From: Streptomyces sp. NBC_01429
GTDB lineage: Bacteria > Actinomycetota > Actinomycetes > Streptomycetales > Streptomycetaceae
Direction of reading: 5' to 3'
Length of the DNA: 64,000 bases
Assembly: GCF_036231945.1 (NCBI RefSeq)
Contig: NZ_CP109599.1
Coordinates: forward strand, 7,901,501-7,965,500
Position 1 is the stretch's first letter. Each line of letters starts with the position of its first letter. Shown piece by piece: positions 35,060 to 42,158 of the stretch. The notes below the pieces were generated by a model. The model searched no databases. It saw nothing but the letters and a program-made list of their open reading frames with translations, and was not told the DNA's origin. Made by a program: the position numbers and the translations under genes.

Positions 35060-36190
35060 ATGAACTTTCTGCACACCGAACGCTCCACCCTCGAAGCGCT
35101 CATGCCCGGACTCGACACCGCGCTCGCCCGGCATCCGCTCACGGAGCTGGAGAGCGCGCCCAGCCCGGCGATCGCCCACTTCCGCACGGCAGGCGGCCCC
35201 GCGCTGCTGGTGCCCGTACGCAACGGGGGCAGCGGAGCGTCCCCGCTACAGGCGGTCCGGGCGCAACGCGCCATCGGATCCCGCTGCCCCTCGCTCGCCG
35301 TCGCCACCACCATGCACCACTTCTCGGTCGCGGGCCTGGTACGGGCGGCCCAGGACGGAACCGGCATGGAGGCACCCCTGCTGGAGACCATCGCCGCCGG
35401 GCGTCTGCTGCTGGCCTCCGGTTTCGCGGAGGGCAACACCGGCCAGAACATCCTGCGGCCGCACATCACCGCCGAACTGGTCGCCGGACGGGTGGTACTC
35501 AACGGCCGCAAGGCGCCGTGCAGTCTGTCCCACTCGATGGACCTGCTGACGGCATCCGTCGTGGTGACCGACGACCAGGGCGTCGGGCGGCTCGCCATCG
35601 CGCTCATCCCGGCGGGAACCCCCGGCCTGGAGATCCGGCCGTTCTGGGGGACCACGATCCTGGCCGGCGCCGAGAGCGACGAGATCGTCCTCACCGACGT
35701 GGAACTGGACCCGCAGTTGGTGGTGGTCACCGACGTGACCGCCGACGCCGTGCCCGACGCCGTCCACATCGCCGGGTTCCTCTGGTTCGAACTGCTGCTG
35801 ACCGCCGGATACCTCGGCATCATCAGCGCTCTCGTCGAACGCGTCCTCGACCACCGGACCGGCGCGGGCGAGGACCCCGCCCCCTACCTGGTCGACACCG
35901 ACGCCGCCATGCTGGCCGTGGAGGCCGTCGCACGCGCCATGGACACCGAGGAATGGACCGACGCGCTCCTGGTGAACGCCCTCACCGCACGCTACGCGGC
36001 CCAGGACGCGATCGCCCGTACCGCCCACGCCTGCCTCACGGCGCTCGGCGGCATGGAGTTCATCGGCTCGCCCGACGGCAGCTACCTGGCGTCGGCCGCG
36101 ACCGCACTCTCCCACCATCCCCCCGCCCGCAGACGGATGGCCCGCCCGCTGCGGGACTTCCTCGACGGCGGCCCCCTGCGCATCGGCTGA
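35060..36190 (+). CDS. Acyl-CoA/acyl-ACP dehydrogenase-like protein
   Basis: A 376-residue flavoprotein-fold protein; ATG 35060 follows TGAAGGG. ASGFAEGNTGQN and the ILRPHITAELVAGRVVLNG strands mark the ACAD middle domain, and TALGGMEFIGSPDGSYLASA the helical C-terminal domain. The usual catalytic Glu is not obvious in the region where family members carry it, so it may not be a classical dehydrogenase. Some ACAD relatives in biosynthetic clusters act on carrier-bound substrates, as monooxygenases or as alpha,beta-desaturases. It follows the P450 by 109 bp and is probably co-transcribed. Confidence 0.78.
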   Translation: MNFLHTERSTLEALMPGLDTALARHPLTELESAPSPAIAHFRTAGGPALLVPVRNGGSGASPLQAVRAQRAIGSRCPSLAVATTMHHFSVAGLVRAAQDGTGMEAPLLETIAAGRLLLASGFAEGNTGQNILRPHITAELVAGRVVLNGRKAPCSLSHSMDLLTASVVVTDDQGVGRLAIALIPAGTPGLEIRPFWGTTILAGAESDEIVLTDVELDPQLVVVTDVTADAVPDAVHIAGFLWFELLLTAGYLGIISALVERVLDHRTGAGEDPAPYLVDTDAAMLAVEAVARAMDTEEWTDALLVNALTARYAAQDAIARTAHACLTALGGMEFIGSPDGSYLASAATALSHHPPARRRMARPLRDFLDGGPLRIG

Positions 36191-36244
36191 CCGGCGGCCC
36201 CGTACCTCCCTCACATGTCGCGACGAAGACGAACAGGTGCCCTC

Positions 36245-37522
36245 ATGCAGCGAGACGTCAACGCACCCCGCCGACGACCCGGCGACGGACTGCCGGGCGC
36301 GCCCGGCGGATACCGCGTCGAAGTCCTGCCCAGCATCGAAACGCTCTCGCGCGCGATGTGGGAGGACCTCGCCCCCGCCGACGACCCCATGTGGTCCCGG
36401 GCCCTCTTCACCGCCATGGAACGCGGCGGCATCGGCCCCGACGGCTACGCCTATCTCGTCGTGCGCGACGACGCGGGGGTCCGCGCCGTACTGCCCGTCT
36501 GCCGGTTCCGGAAGCTGCGGCTCGACGGCCTCGTGGGACCGGACGAACGGCGCTTCCTGACACCCGTCGGCCGGCTGTTCCCCCGGCTGCTGCGGGTACC
36601 GGCGCTTCTGTGCGGCAATCTCCTCGGACAGGGGCACGTACTCTCCGCGGGCGGCCCCCCGGGGGAGGAGGTCCACCGGCTGCTGGTCGACGCGGCCGTG
36701 GCATACGCCCGCCGGGAGCGGCTGGGCACCGTGGTGTTCAAGGACTTCGCCCCCGCCGAGCTGGGGCCGCTGCGCCCGGCCCTGAGCCGCTCGGGCTTCT
36801 TCTTCGCGCCCGGACTGCCGGACACCGAACTGCGCCTCGGCCACGACTCGTTCGACAGCTATCTCGCAGCGCTCCCGGCCAAGCCGCGCCGCAACGCCCG
36901 GAGCAAGATCCGTAAGTTCCGGGCCCGCTCCGACCTGCGGATCGAAATCCTCGACCACTTCGAGGAGTTGCTCCCCCGGATACTCGCGCTCTACCGGCAA
37001 GTGATGGACCGCGCCGACCAGTTCCTCGACGTCCTCGACCCGTCGTTCTTCGCGGCCGTGCACGCCCAGAACGAGACGCGCCGACGCCTCGTCGCCTGCT
37101 TCGAGGGGGACACCCTGGTGGCGTTCCTGCTCTGCCTCTTCGCCGGATCGGGTGCCACCGGAGCCCGGATCGGCCTGGACTACCGCCTCGCCCATGACGC
37201 GCGGCTCTATCACATCGTGCACTACGCGGCGATCGACCTCGCCCTCGCGTCGGGCTGCGACCACATCCGGTTCGCCCAGACCGCCTACATCCCGAAGATG
37301 GAACTGGGCTGCGACCTGGTCCCGCAGTCGTACGCGATCACGCATCTGCGCCCGGTGCGCCGCGCGTTGCTGCGCCGGGTCCTTCCCCGGACGCTGGCGG
37401 CCGCGCGGGTGCGGGCGCTGGGCCCGCGTCCGGCCGCCGCGACGGATGCGCCGTCTCCCGGATCCGGCCCCCACCCGCATTCCCCTCCGGAGGCAGGACG
37501 GCCCACCCATGCCACGCGTTGA
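36245..37522 (+). CDS. FemAB/GNAT-like transferase (PF04339-type)
   Basis: About 425 residues. ATG 36245 has AGGTG 5 bp upstream; an in-frame ATG at 36215 would add 10 basic residues and cannot be excluded. The central region (ALPAKPRRNARSKIRKF, later DALARLYHIVHYAAIDLALA-like) and IRFAQTAYIPKMELG resemble the double-GNAT FemAB-like family, which transfers aminoacyl or acyl groups. In a cluster with an ACP it could attach an aminoacyl or acyl group to an amine product. The C-terminal 50 residues are disordered (Pro/Ala/Ser-rich). Confidence 0.7.
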   Translation: MQRDVNAPRRRPGDGLPGAPGGYRVEVLPSIETLSRAMWEDLAPADDPMWSRALFTAMERGGIGPDGYAYLVVRDDAGVRAVLPVCRFRKLRLDGLVGPDERRFLTPVGRLFPRLLRVPALLCGNLLGQGHVLSAGGPPGEEVHRLLVDAAVAYARRERLGTVVFKDFAPAELGPLRPALSRSGFFFAPGLPDTELRLGHDSFDSYLAALPAKPRRNARSKIRKFRARSDLRIEILDHFEELLPRILALYRQVMDRADQFLDVLDPSFFAAVHAQNETRRRLVACFEGDTLVAFLLCLFAGSGATGARIGLDYRLAHDARLYHIVHYAAIDLALASGCDHIRFAQTAYIPKMELGCDLVPQSYAITHLRPVRRALLRRVLPRTLAAARVRALGPRPAAATDAPSPGSGPHPHSPPEAGRPTHATR

Positions 37523-38021
37523 AACGCAGTTACGTATCGAGGCCCCGCCCGAGGTGGCCTGGGCGGCCGTGGTCGACGTGGAGAGCTATCCACGGTGCAT
37601 GGAGAACGTCGAGTCGGTCGTCGTCACCCACCGCACCGACGAGTTCCTCCGCACGACGGCCTGGTCGGTCCGTCTCAAGGGCTCGCTGCTGCGGTGGACC
37701 GAGGAAGAGGTGATCGACCCGGCGGCACGCCGGTTCGACTTCCGCCAAGTCAGCGGTGATCTCGGTGAGTTCGTCGGACACTGGGCCGTCACCGCGGCGC
37801 CCGGTACGGGGAGCGTCGTCCGACTGCACGTGGATTTCGACATCGGCATCCCGCTGCTGGCGGACATGCTCAACTCGGTCGCCGCCGACGCCCTGCGGGA
37901 GAACGCCGCGCAGATGCTCGCCGCGCTGGAACAGCGGCTGCTGGCGGCCGGCTCCGGGCAACCGGGGGACGCCGCGTCGGCCGTATCCGTGACCGAGCCG
38001 GAGCCGGAGAGCACACCATGA
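37509..38021 (+). CDS. SRPBCC family protein (polyketide cyclase/CoQ10-binding-like)
   Basis: A 170-residue START-fold protein starting at ATG 37509, overlapping the previous gene by 14 bp. QLRIEAPPEVAWAAVVDVESYPRCMENVESV is the standard first strand-helix of SRPBCC proteins; VRLHVDFDIGIPLLADMLNSV is the typical C-terminal helix approach. The family binds hydrophobic ligands and in biosynthetic clusters cyclises or aromatises polyketide chains. The stop overlaps the next ATG (ATGA). It could guide folding of, or carry, a lipid-like intermediate made by the ACP/ketosynthase pair. Confidence 0.82.
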   Translation: MPRVETQLRIEAPPEVAWAAVVDVESYPRCMENVESVVVTHRTDEFLRTTAWSVRLKGSLLRWTEEEVIDPAARRFDFRQVSGDLGEFVGHWAVTAAPGTGSVVRLHVDFDIGIPLLADMLNSVAADALRENAAQMLAALEQRLLAAGSGQPGDAASAVSVTEPEPESTP

Positions 38022-39382
38022 CCCCACCGCCACCGCCACCGCCACCGCCACCGCCACCGCCACCGCCACCGAGCCCGATCGACGCCGACCTGACGTTCGA
38101 CCGGATCCGTCGCCACCTCTCCGCCAAGCTCGCGCTGGCCGGCGGCTTCGCCGGGAGCGGGGCCGTGGAGGCGAGCGCCGACGGCTGCCGGGTGAGGCTG
38201 TCGGACGGCCGGTCGGTCCTCGACTTCGGCTCGTACGCCGTCACCCTGCTCGGCCACCGCCACCCGTCCGTCGTCGCCGCGGTCCGTCGGCAGCTCGACA
38301 CCATGCCCACCTCGACCCGCAGCCTGGGCAACCCGGTCGCTGCGGCCGCCGCCGCCCGCCTCGCCGACTACTTCGGAAACACCCTGCCCAAGGTCCATTT
38401 CGGACTCAACGGCGCCGACGCGGTGGAAGTCGCCGTCAAGCTCGCCCGTCTCGCCTCCGGCCGGGACCGTGTGGTGGCGGTGCGGGGCGGCTTCCACGGC
38501 AAGTCGCTCGGCGCCCTCGCGCTGACACACCACCCCCTCTACCGCACCGGGCTGCGCGGCTGCTCCGTGGACGTCGTCCACGTGGCGCCCGACGACCCCG
38601 GCGCTGTGGGCAGGGAAGTCGCCTCGGCGGACGTGGCCGCCGTCGTCTTCGAACCGGTGCAGGGCGAGAACGGCGCGTTCCGTCTCCCGCCCGACGTGCT
38701 GCGCCAGTGGTGCGCGGACGCCGCCCGGCACGGCACCTTCGTGATCGCCGACGAGATCCAGTGCGGGCTCCGCAGATGCGGCGAGCGCTCGGTCGCCCTG
38801 GCCGAAGGGCTCCGCGTCGACGCGGTGCTGGTCGGCAAGCCGCTGGGCGGAGGCGTCGTACCGCTGTCCGCGGTGGTCTGCTCCGAGGAGCTGTACGCGC
38901 CGCTGAACGCGGACCCCTTCCTCCACTCGGCCACCTTCGGCGGCCACCCCCTGAGCTGCGCCGCGCTGCCGGCCGCGCTGACAGCCATCGAGGAACTGGC
39001 CCCGCACGGGGCGAGACTGGCCCGGCTGCTGGGGCAGACCCTGGACGGTCTCCAGCACCGCTACCCGGACCTGGTCAGGGCGGTCGGCGGCCGGGGACTG
39101 CTCCGGGGGATCGACCTGGCCACCCCACGCACCGCGGGCGTGGTCGTCATGGAACTGGCCGCCGCCGGACTCCTCGTATCGCCCTGCCTGAGCAGGCCCA
39201 CCACCGTGCGTCTGCTGCCGCCGCTGGTCAGCACCGAGGCGGATCTCGCGGAGGCCGCCCACATCCTCGACTCCGCGATGGCCGCGGCGGCGCGCAGCGC
39301 GGCGAGCGCACCACGACGGGCCGCCGTCGCGCAGCCGCCTCCGCCTGCGCCCGCGTCGGCACCTGAGCGAGGGAAGGAATGA
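38018..39382 (+). CDS. PLP-dependent class III aminotransferase with 16-proline N-terminus
   Basis: A 454-residue protein. PLP-binding landmarks are FGLNGADAVEVAVKLA, RGGFHGKSLGALALT, FEPVQGENG, IADEIQ (Asp245) and the Schiff-base lysine VLVGKPLGG (Lys274). Class III members act on omega-amines or beta-keto groups. Residues 3-18 are 16 consecutive prolines from eight CCA-CCG pairs (38024-38071), which would stall ribosomes without EF-P. The ATG overlaps the SRPBCC stop. An ACP gene follows with ATGA coupling. It probably aminates an acyl-ACP aldehyde or keto group (inference). The C-terminus is Ala/Pro-rich. Confidence 0.9.
   Translation: MTPPPPPPPPPPPPPPPPSPIDADLTFDRIRRHLSAKLALAGGFAGSGAVEASADGCRVRLSDGRSVLDFGSYAVTLLGHRHPSVVAAVRRQLDTMPTSTRSLGNPVAAAAAARLADYFGNTLPKVHFGLNGADAVEVAVKLARLASGRDRVVAVRGGFHGKSLGALALTHHPLYRTGLRGCSVDVVHVAPDDPGAVGREVASADVAAVVFEPVQGENGAFRLPPDVLRQWCADAARHGTFVIADEIQCGLRRCGERSVALAEGLRVDAVLVGKPLGGGVVPLSAVVCSEELYAPLNADPFLHSATFGGHPLSCAALPAALTAIEELAPHGARLARLLGQTLDGLQHRYPDLVRAVGGRGLLRGIDLATPRTAGVVVMELAAAGLLVSPCLSRPTTVRLLPPLVSTEADLAEAAHILDSAMAAAARSAASAPRRAAVAQPPPPAPASAPERGKE
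38024..38071 (+). repeat. Hexamer microsatellite (CCACCG) x8 encoding polyproline
   Basis: Eight perfect CCA-CCG units directly after the second codon of the aminotransferase gene. Length changes in multiples of six would keep the frame while altering the proline tract. Confidence 0.9.
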
Positions 39383-39642
39383 CCGACATGCCCACCCGTG
39401 AGGAACTCGCTCTGATCCTGCGCACCGCCGTGGCGGACGTACTCGGCACGGACATCGACGAGGTGGACGAGACCACCAACCTGATCACCGACTACGGCAT
39501 CGACAGCCTGGAACTCATGGAGATCGGCGCCCGGTTGGAGAGAAACCTCGACCTGCGCATCGAGATCGAGGACCTGACCCGTACCCAGACCATCGGTGAG
39601 GCCATCGACCTGCTCGAAGCCCGATCGGCCGGGCGCACATGA
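39379..39642 (+). CDS. Acyl carrier protein
   Basis: An 87-residue acidic helical protein with GAGGGAAGG before the ATG and an ATGA overlap upstream. The phosphopantetheine site is the DSL motif in DYGIDSLELMEIG (Ser43). The fold and size match discrete type II ACPs. It lies between the aminotransferase and the ketosynthase, both overlapping by 4 bp, so the three are probably made in fixed ratio. It should carry the growing acyl chain or an aminoacyl unit for the cluster. Confidence 0.93.
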   Translation: MTDMPTREELALILRTAVADVLGTDIDEVDETTNLITDYGIDSLELMEIGARLERNLDLRIEIEDLTRTQTIGEAIDLLEARSAGRT

Positions 39643-40922
39643 CCGGCGCCCACCGCTCCGGCGGGGTGCGCGTCGCCGTCACCGGAATCGGTGTGAAGTC
39701 ACCGGCCGGCACCACCCCCGACGAGGTGTTCGCCACCCTGCTGGCCGCCAGGTCCACGGCGGCCGTGGTGCCGGAGCTGGTGGAGCGGGGGATGGCGGTG
39801 CGTTTCGCCTGCGTGGTGCCCCCTTTCGACACCGACGCCTACATCAGCCGCCGTGAAGCGCGCCAGATCGACCGTCCGACCGCACTCGTACTGTGCGCCG
39901 CGGCCGACGCCGTCGCCGACGCGTCGCTCTCCCCGGGACCGGCGCCGGAGCGGGCGGGCGTGCAGCTCGGTACGGGAGTCGGCGGCCTCGCCAGCATGGA
40001 GGCGACCACGCGGGACCACGGCGAGAGGCCCTCCGCCATGCCCGTACACACCGTCCCGCGCACCATGGCGAACTCGGCAGCCTGCCGCATCGCCATGCGC
40101 TACGGGTTCCGGGGCGACTGCACCACGTACGCCACGGCCTGCGCCAGCGGCACCACGGCCATCGGCGAGGCCGCGCGCCGGATCCGATACGGGGAGCTGG
40201 ACGTGGCGGTGGCCGGCGGCGTCGACGCGCCCGTCACCCCCGTCATCATGGGCGGCTTCCACCGGCTGCGGGCCCTGTCCGTGCGCAACGACGCGCCGGA
40301 GCGGGCCAGCCGTCCCTTCGACGCCGACCGCGACGGCTTCGTCATCGGAGAGGGCGCCGCGGTCCTCGTCCTCGAACGCTGGGACAGGGCGCTCGCCCGC
40401 GGTGCCAGGATCTACGGCGAGGTCGCCGGCTACGCCTCCACCTGCGACGCCTTCCACATCGTGGCACCCCGGCCGGACGGCGAACCGGCGAGCCGGTGCA
40501 TGCGGGGCGCCCTCGCCGACGCCGGGTACGCCCCGGCCGACATCGGGCACATCAACGCCCACGGCACGTCGACCATCCTCAACGACCAGTCCGAGGCGCG
40601 CGCCATCGCCCGCTGTTTCGACGGCCACTCGCCACCCGTCACCGCCATGAAGGGCGTCACCGGCCATCTCGTCGGCGGTTCCGGCGCGCTGGAGGCCGCA
40701 CTCTCCCTCCTCTGCGCCAACCGGGGGCTGGTACCTCCCGTGGCGAACCTGCGCTCCAGCCCGGAGGCCGGCCTGGTGGACCTGGTCGTCGGGGCCCCGC
40801 GTGCCGTGGCGCCCGCCCCCGTGCTGTCCAACTCCTTCGGGTTCGGCGGGCAGAACAGCTGCCTGGTGCTGGCCCCGGCCCCGGGAGGCGACCGCCCGGC
40901 CACGACGCGCGACCCGGCGTAA
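39639..40922 (+). CDS. Beta-ketoacyl-ACP synthase (KAS I/II, FabF-like)
   Basis: A 427-residue thiolase-fold condensing enzyme, ATGA-coupled to the ACP gene. The Cys-His-His triad is complete: Cys168 in ATACASGTT, His308 in NAHGTST and His343 in TGHLVGG, plus Lys338. The GFGGQNSCLVL tail is standard. There is no chain-length-factor partner, acyltransferase, ketoreductase or thioesterase in the cluster, so this single KS may extend one acyl-ACP by two carbons, or by a few cycles using host malonyl-ACP supply. Confidence 0.93.
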   Translation: MTGAHRSGGVRVAVTGIGVKSPAGTTPDEVFATLLAARSTAAVVPELVERGMAVRFACVVPPFDTDAYISRREARQIDRPTALVLCAAADAVADASLSPGPAPERAGVQLGTGVGGLASMEATTRDHGERPSAMPVHTVPRTMANSAACRIAMRYGFRGDCTTYATACASGTTAIGEAARRIRYGELDVAVAGGVDAPVTPVIMGGFHRLRALSVRNDAPERASRPFDADRDGFVIGEGAAVLVLERWDRALARGARIYGEVAGYASTCDAFHIVAPRPDGEPASRCMRGALADAGYAPADIGHINAHGTSTILNDQSEARAIARCFDGHSPPVTAMKGVTGHLVGGSGALEAALSLLCANRGLVPPVANLRSSPEAGLVDLVVGAPRAVAPAPVLSNSFGFGGQNSCLVLAPAPGGDRPATTRDPA

Positions 40923-40990
40923 CCCCCCCTGCCCCTCACCGACTCACCGACTCAGCGACTCCCCGCCTCAGCGACCGGAAACGATGCCCC

Positions 40991-42028
40991 ATGCGAATCC
41001 TTGTCACCGGCGCGACCGGCGTGGTCGGCACCGAGGTGGTCTCCTGTCTCCTCGCCGCCGGCCGGCCGCCGGACCTCACCCTCACCCGCGTGGCCCGCCG
41101 CCCCGCCGACAGCTCCATCGTGTGCTGGGACATCGGCGGCCGGCCGCCGCCCCCGGAACTGGCCGGACACTGGGACGTCATCGTGCACGCCGCGGCGTCC
41201 ACCCGCTGGACGCTCAGCCGCGAGGAGGCCGTCACCGCGAACATCCGCCCCCTCCGGGCGGTACTGGCCCTCGCCGACCGGAGCACCCATCTCGTCCATA
41301 TCTCCACCGCCTACGTCGCCGGGGCCCGTGACCTCGAAGACCCCCGCGGCGTTCCCTTCGACGGGTACCGCAACGGATACGAGTGGTCCAAGGCCCTGGG
41401 CGAGAGCATCGTGCGGGACACACACCGGGGGCCGCTGACACTCGTCCGCCCGCCCCTCGTCGTCGGACGCCGGCACAGCGGCGAGATCTCCCGCTTCTCC
41501 GGCCCCTACACGCTCCTCCAGGCGCTCGTCTCCGGTCTGGCCGCGGTGGTGGTCGGCGATCCCGACGGATACGCCGAGATCAGCCCCGTCAACGACGTCG
41601 CGGCAGCCGTCACCGCCGCCGTACTGGCCACCCCGCCGGCCACCCCGCGCACCGAGGTGATCGCGGGCGGCCGGGCCAGCCTGCGGCTCGCCACCCTCCT
41701 CGACATCACCTGCCGCACCATCAACGAGTGCCGGGCCGAGGCCGGGGCCGCGCCGATCGCTCAGCCGCCCATCGTCTCCGGCGACAGCTGGGACCGGTTC
41801 TTCCTGCCGCTCGCCGAGCAGTACCTCTCCCCGTTCCAGAGCCAGGCCGTCAAACTGCTCGCCATGTTCCAGAGCTACACCAGCATGGACACCCCCTTCG
41901 AACCCACCTGGCCCGTCGACGCCCCCGGAGAGGTCATGGCGGCCTCGGTACGCCACTGGGCGGCCCGCAAACCACGCCTGGCGCTGGCGAGTCCGGTGCC
42001 CTGGAAGATGATCGGCACGACTGGCTGA
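40991..42028 (+). CDS. NAD(P)-dependent epimerase / thioester-reductase-like protein
   Basis: A 345-residue extended SDR. The nucleotide motif TGATGVVG is at 6-13 and the catalytic pair is Tyr130 and Lys134 (YEWSK), with HISTAYVAG providing the Ser/Thr. The arrangement (VIVHAAASTRWTLS, then STAYVAG) is like the male-sterility/thioester-reductase group that reduces carrier-bound acyl chains to aldehydes or alcohols. It follows the KS by 68 bp, a gap with ACTCACCGACT-type short repeats, and is the last cluster gene. It could release the product reductively from the ACP (inference). The start lacks a clear Shine-Dalgarno. Confidence 0.8.
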   Translation: MRILVTGATGVVGTEVVSCLLAAGRPPDLTLTRVARRPADSSIVCWDIGGRPPPPELAGHWDVIVHAAASTRWTLSREEAVTANIRPLRAVLALADRSTHLVHISTAYVAGARDLEDPRGVPFDGYRNGYEWSKALGESIVRDTHRGPLTLVRPPLVVGRRHSGEISRFSGPYTLLQALVSGLAAVVVGDPDGYAEISPVNDVAAAVTAAVLATPPATPRTEVIAGGRASLRLATLLDITCRTINECRAEAGAAPIAQPPIVSGDSWDRFFLPLAEQYLSPFQSQAVKLLAMFQSYTSMDTPFEPTWPVDAPGEVMAASVRHWAARKPRLALASPVPWKMIGTTG

Positions 42029-42142
42029 GGATCCCTCCGAGGATCGGATCCATGGCTGCCGGGGAACCGCCGAGGCCGTCTCTATCTCTGGTTAGAGGGG
42101 CGATCGTCCTGTGGCCGGATGCCCCCGGCCCGCGCGGGGCCC

Positions 42143-42148
42143 TAGCGT
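42143..42148 (+). promoter_or_regulatory. -10 element for leaderless histidine-kinase transcript
   Basis: TAGCGT lies 10 bp before the ATG at 42159, the spacing expected if transcription starts at or next to the start codon. CTAGCGT is a recurring Streptomyces -10 form upstream of regulator genes. No ribosome site precedes the ATG. Confidence 0.5.
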
Positions 42149-42158
42149 GGGGCACATC

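Noticed and set aside
35246..37510. 754-codon minus-strand frame in the biosynthetic cluster
   Set aside because: Runs antisense through two recognised genes and has no domain-like segment.
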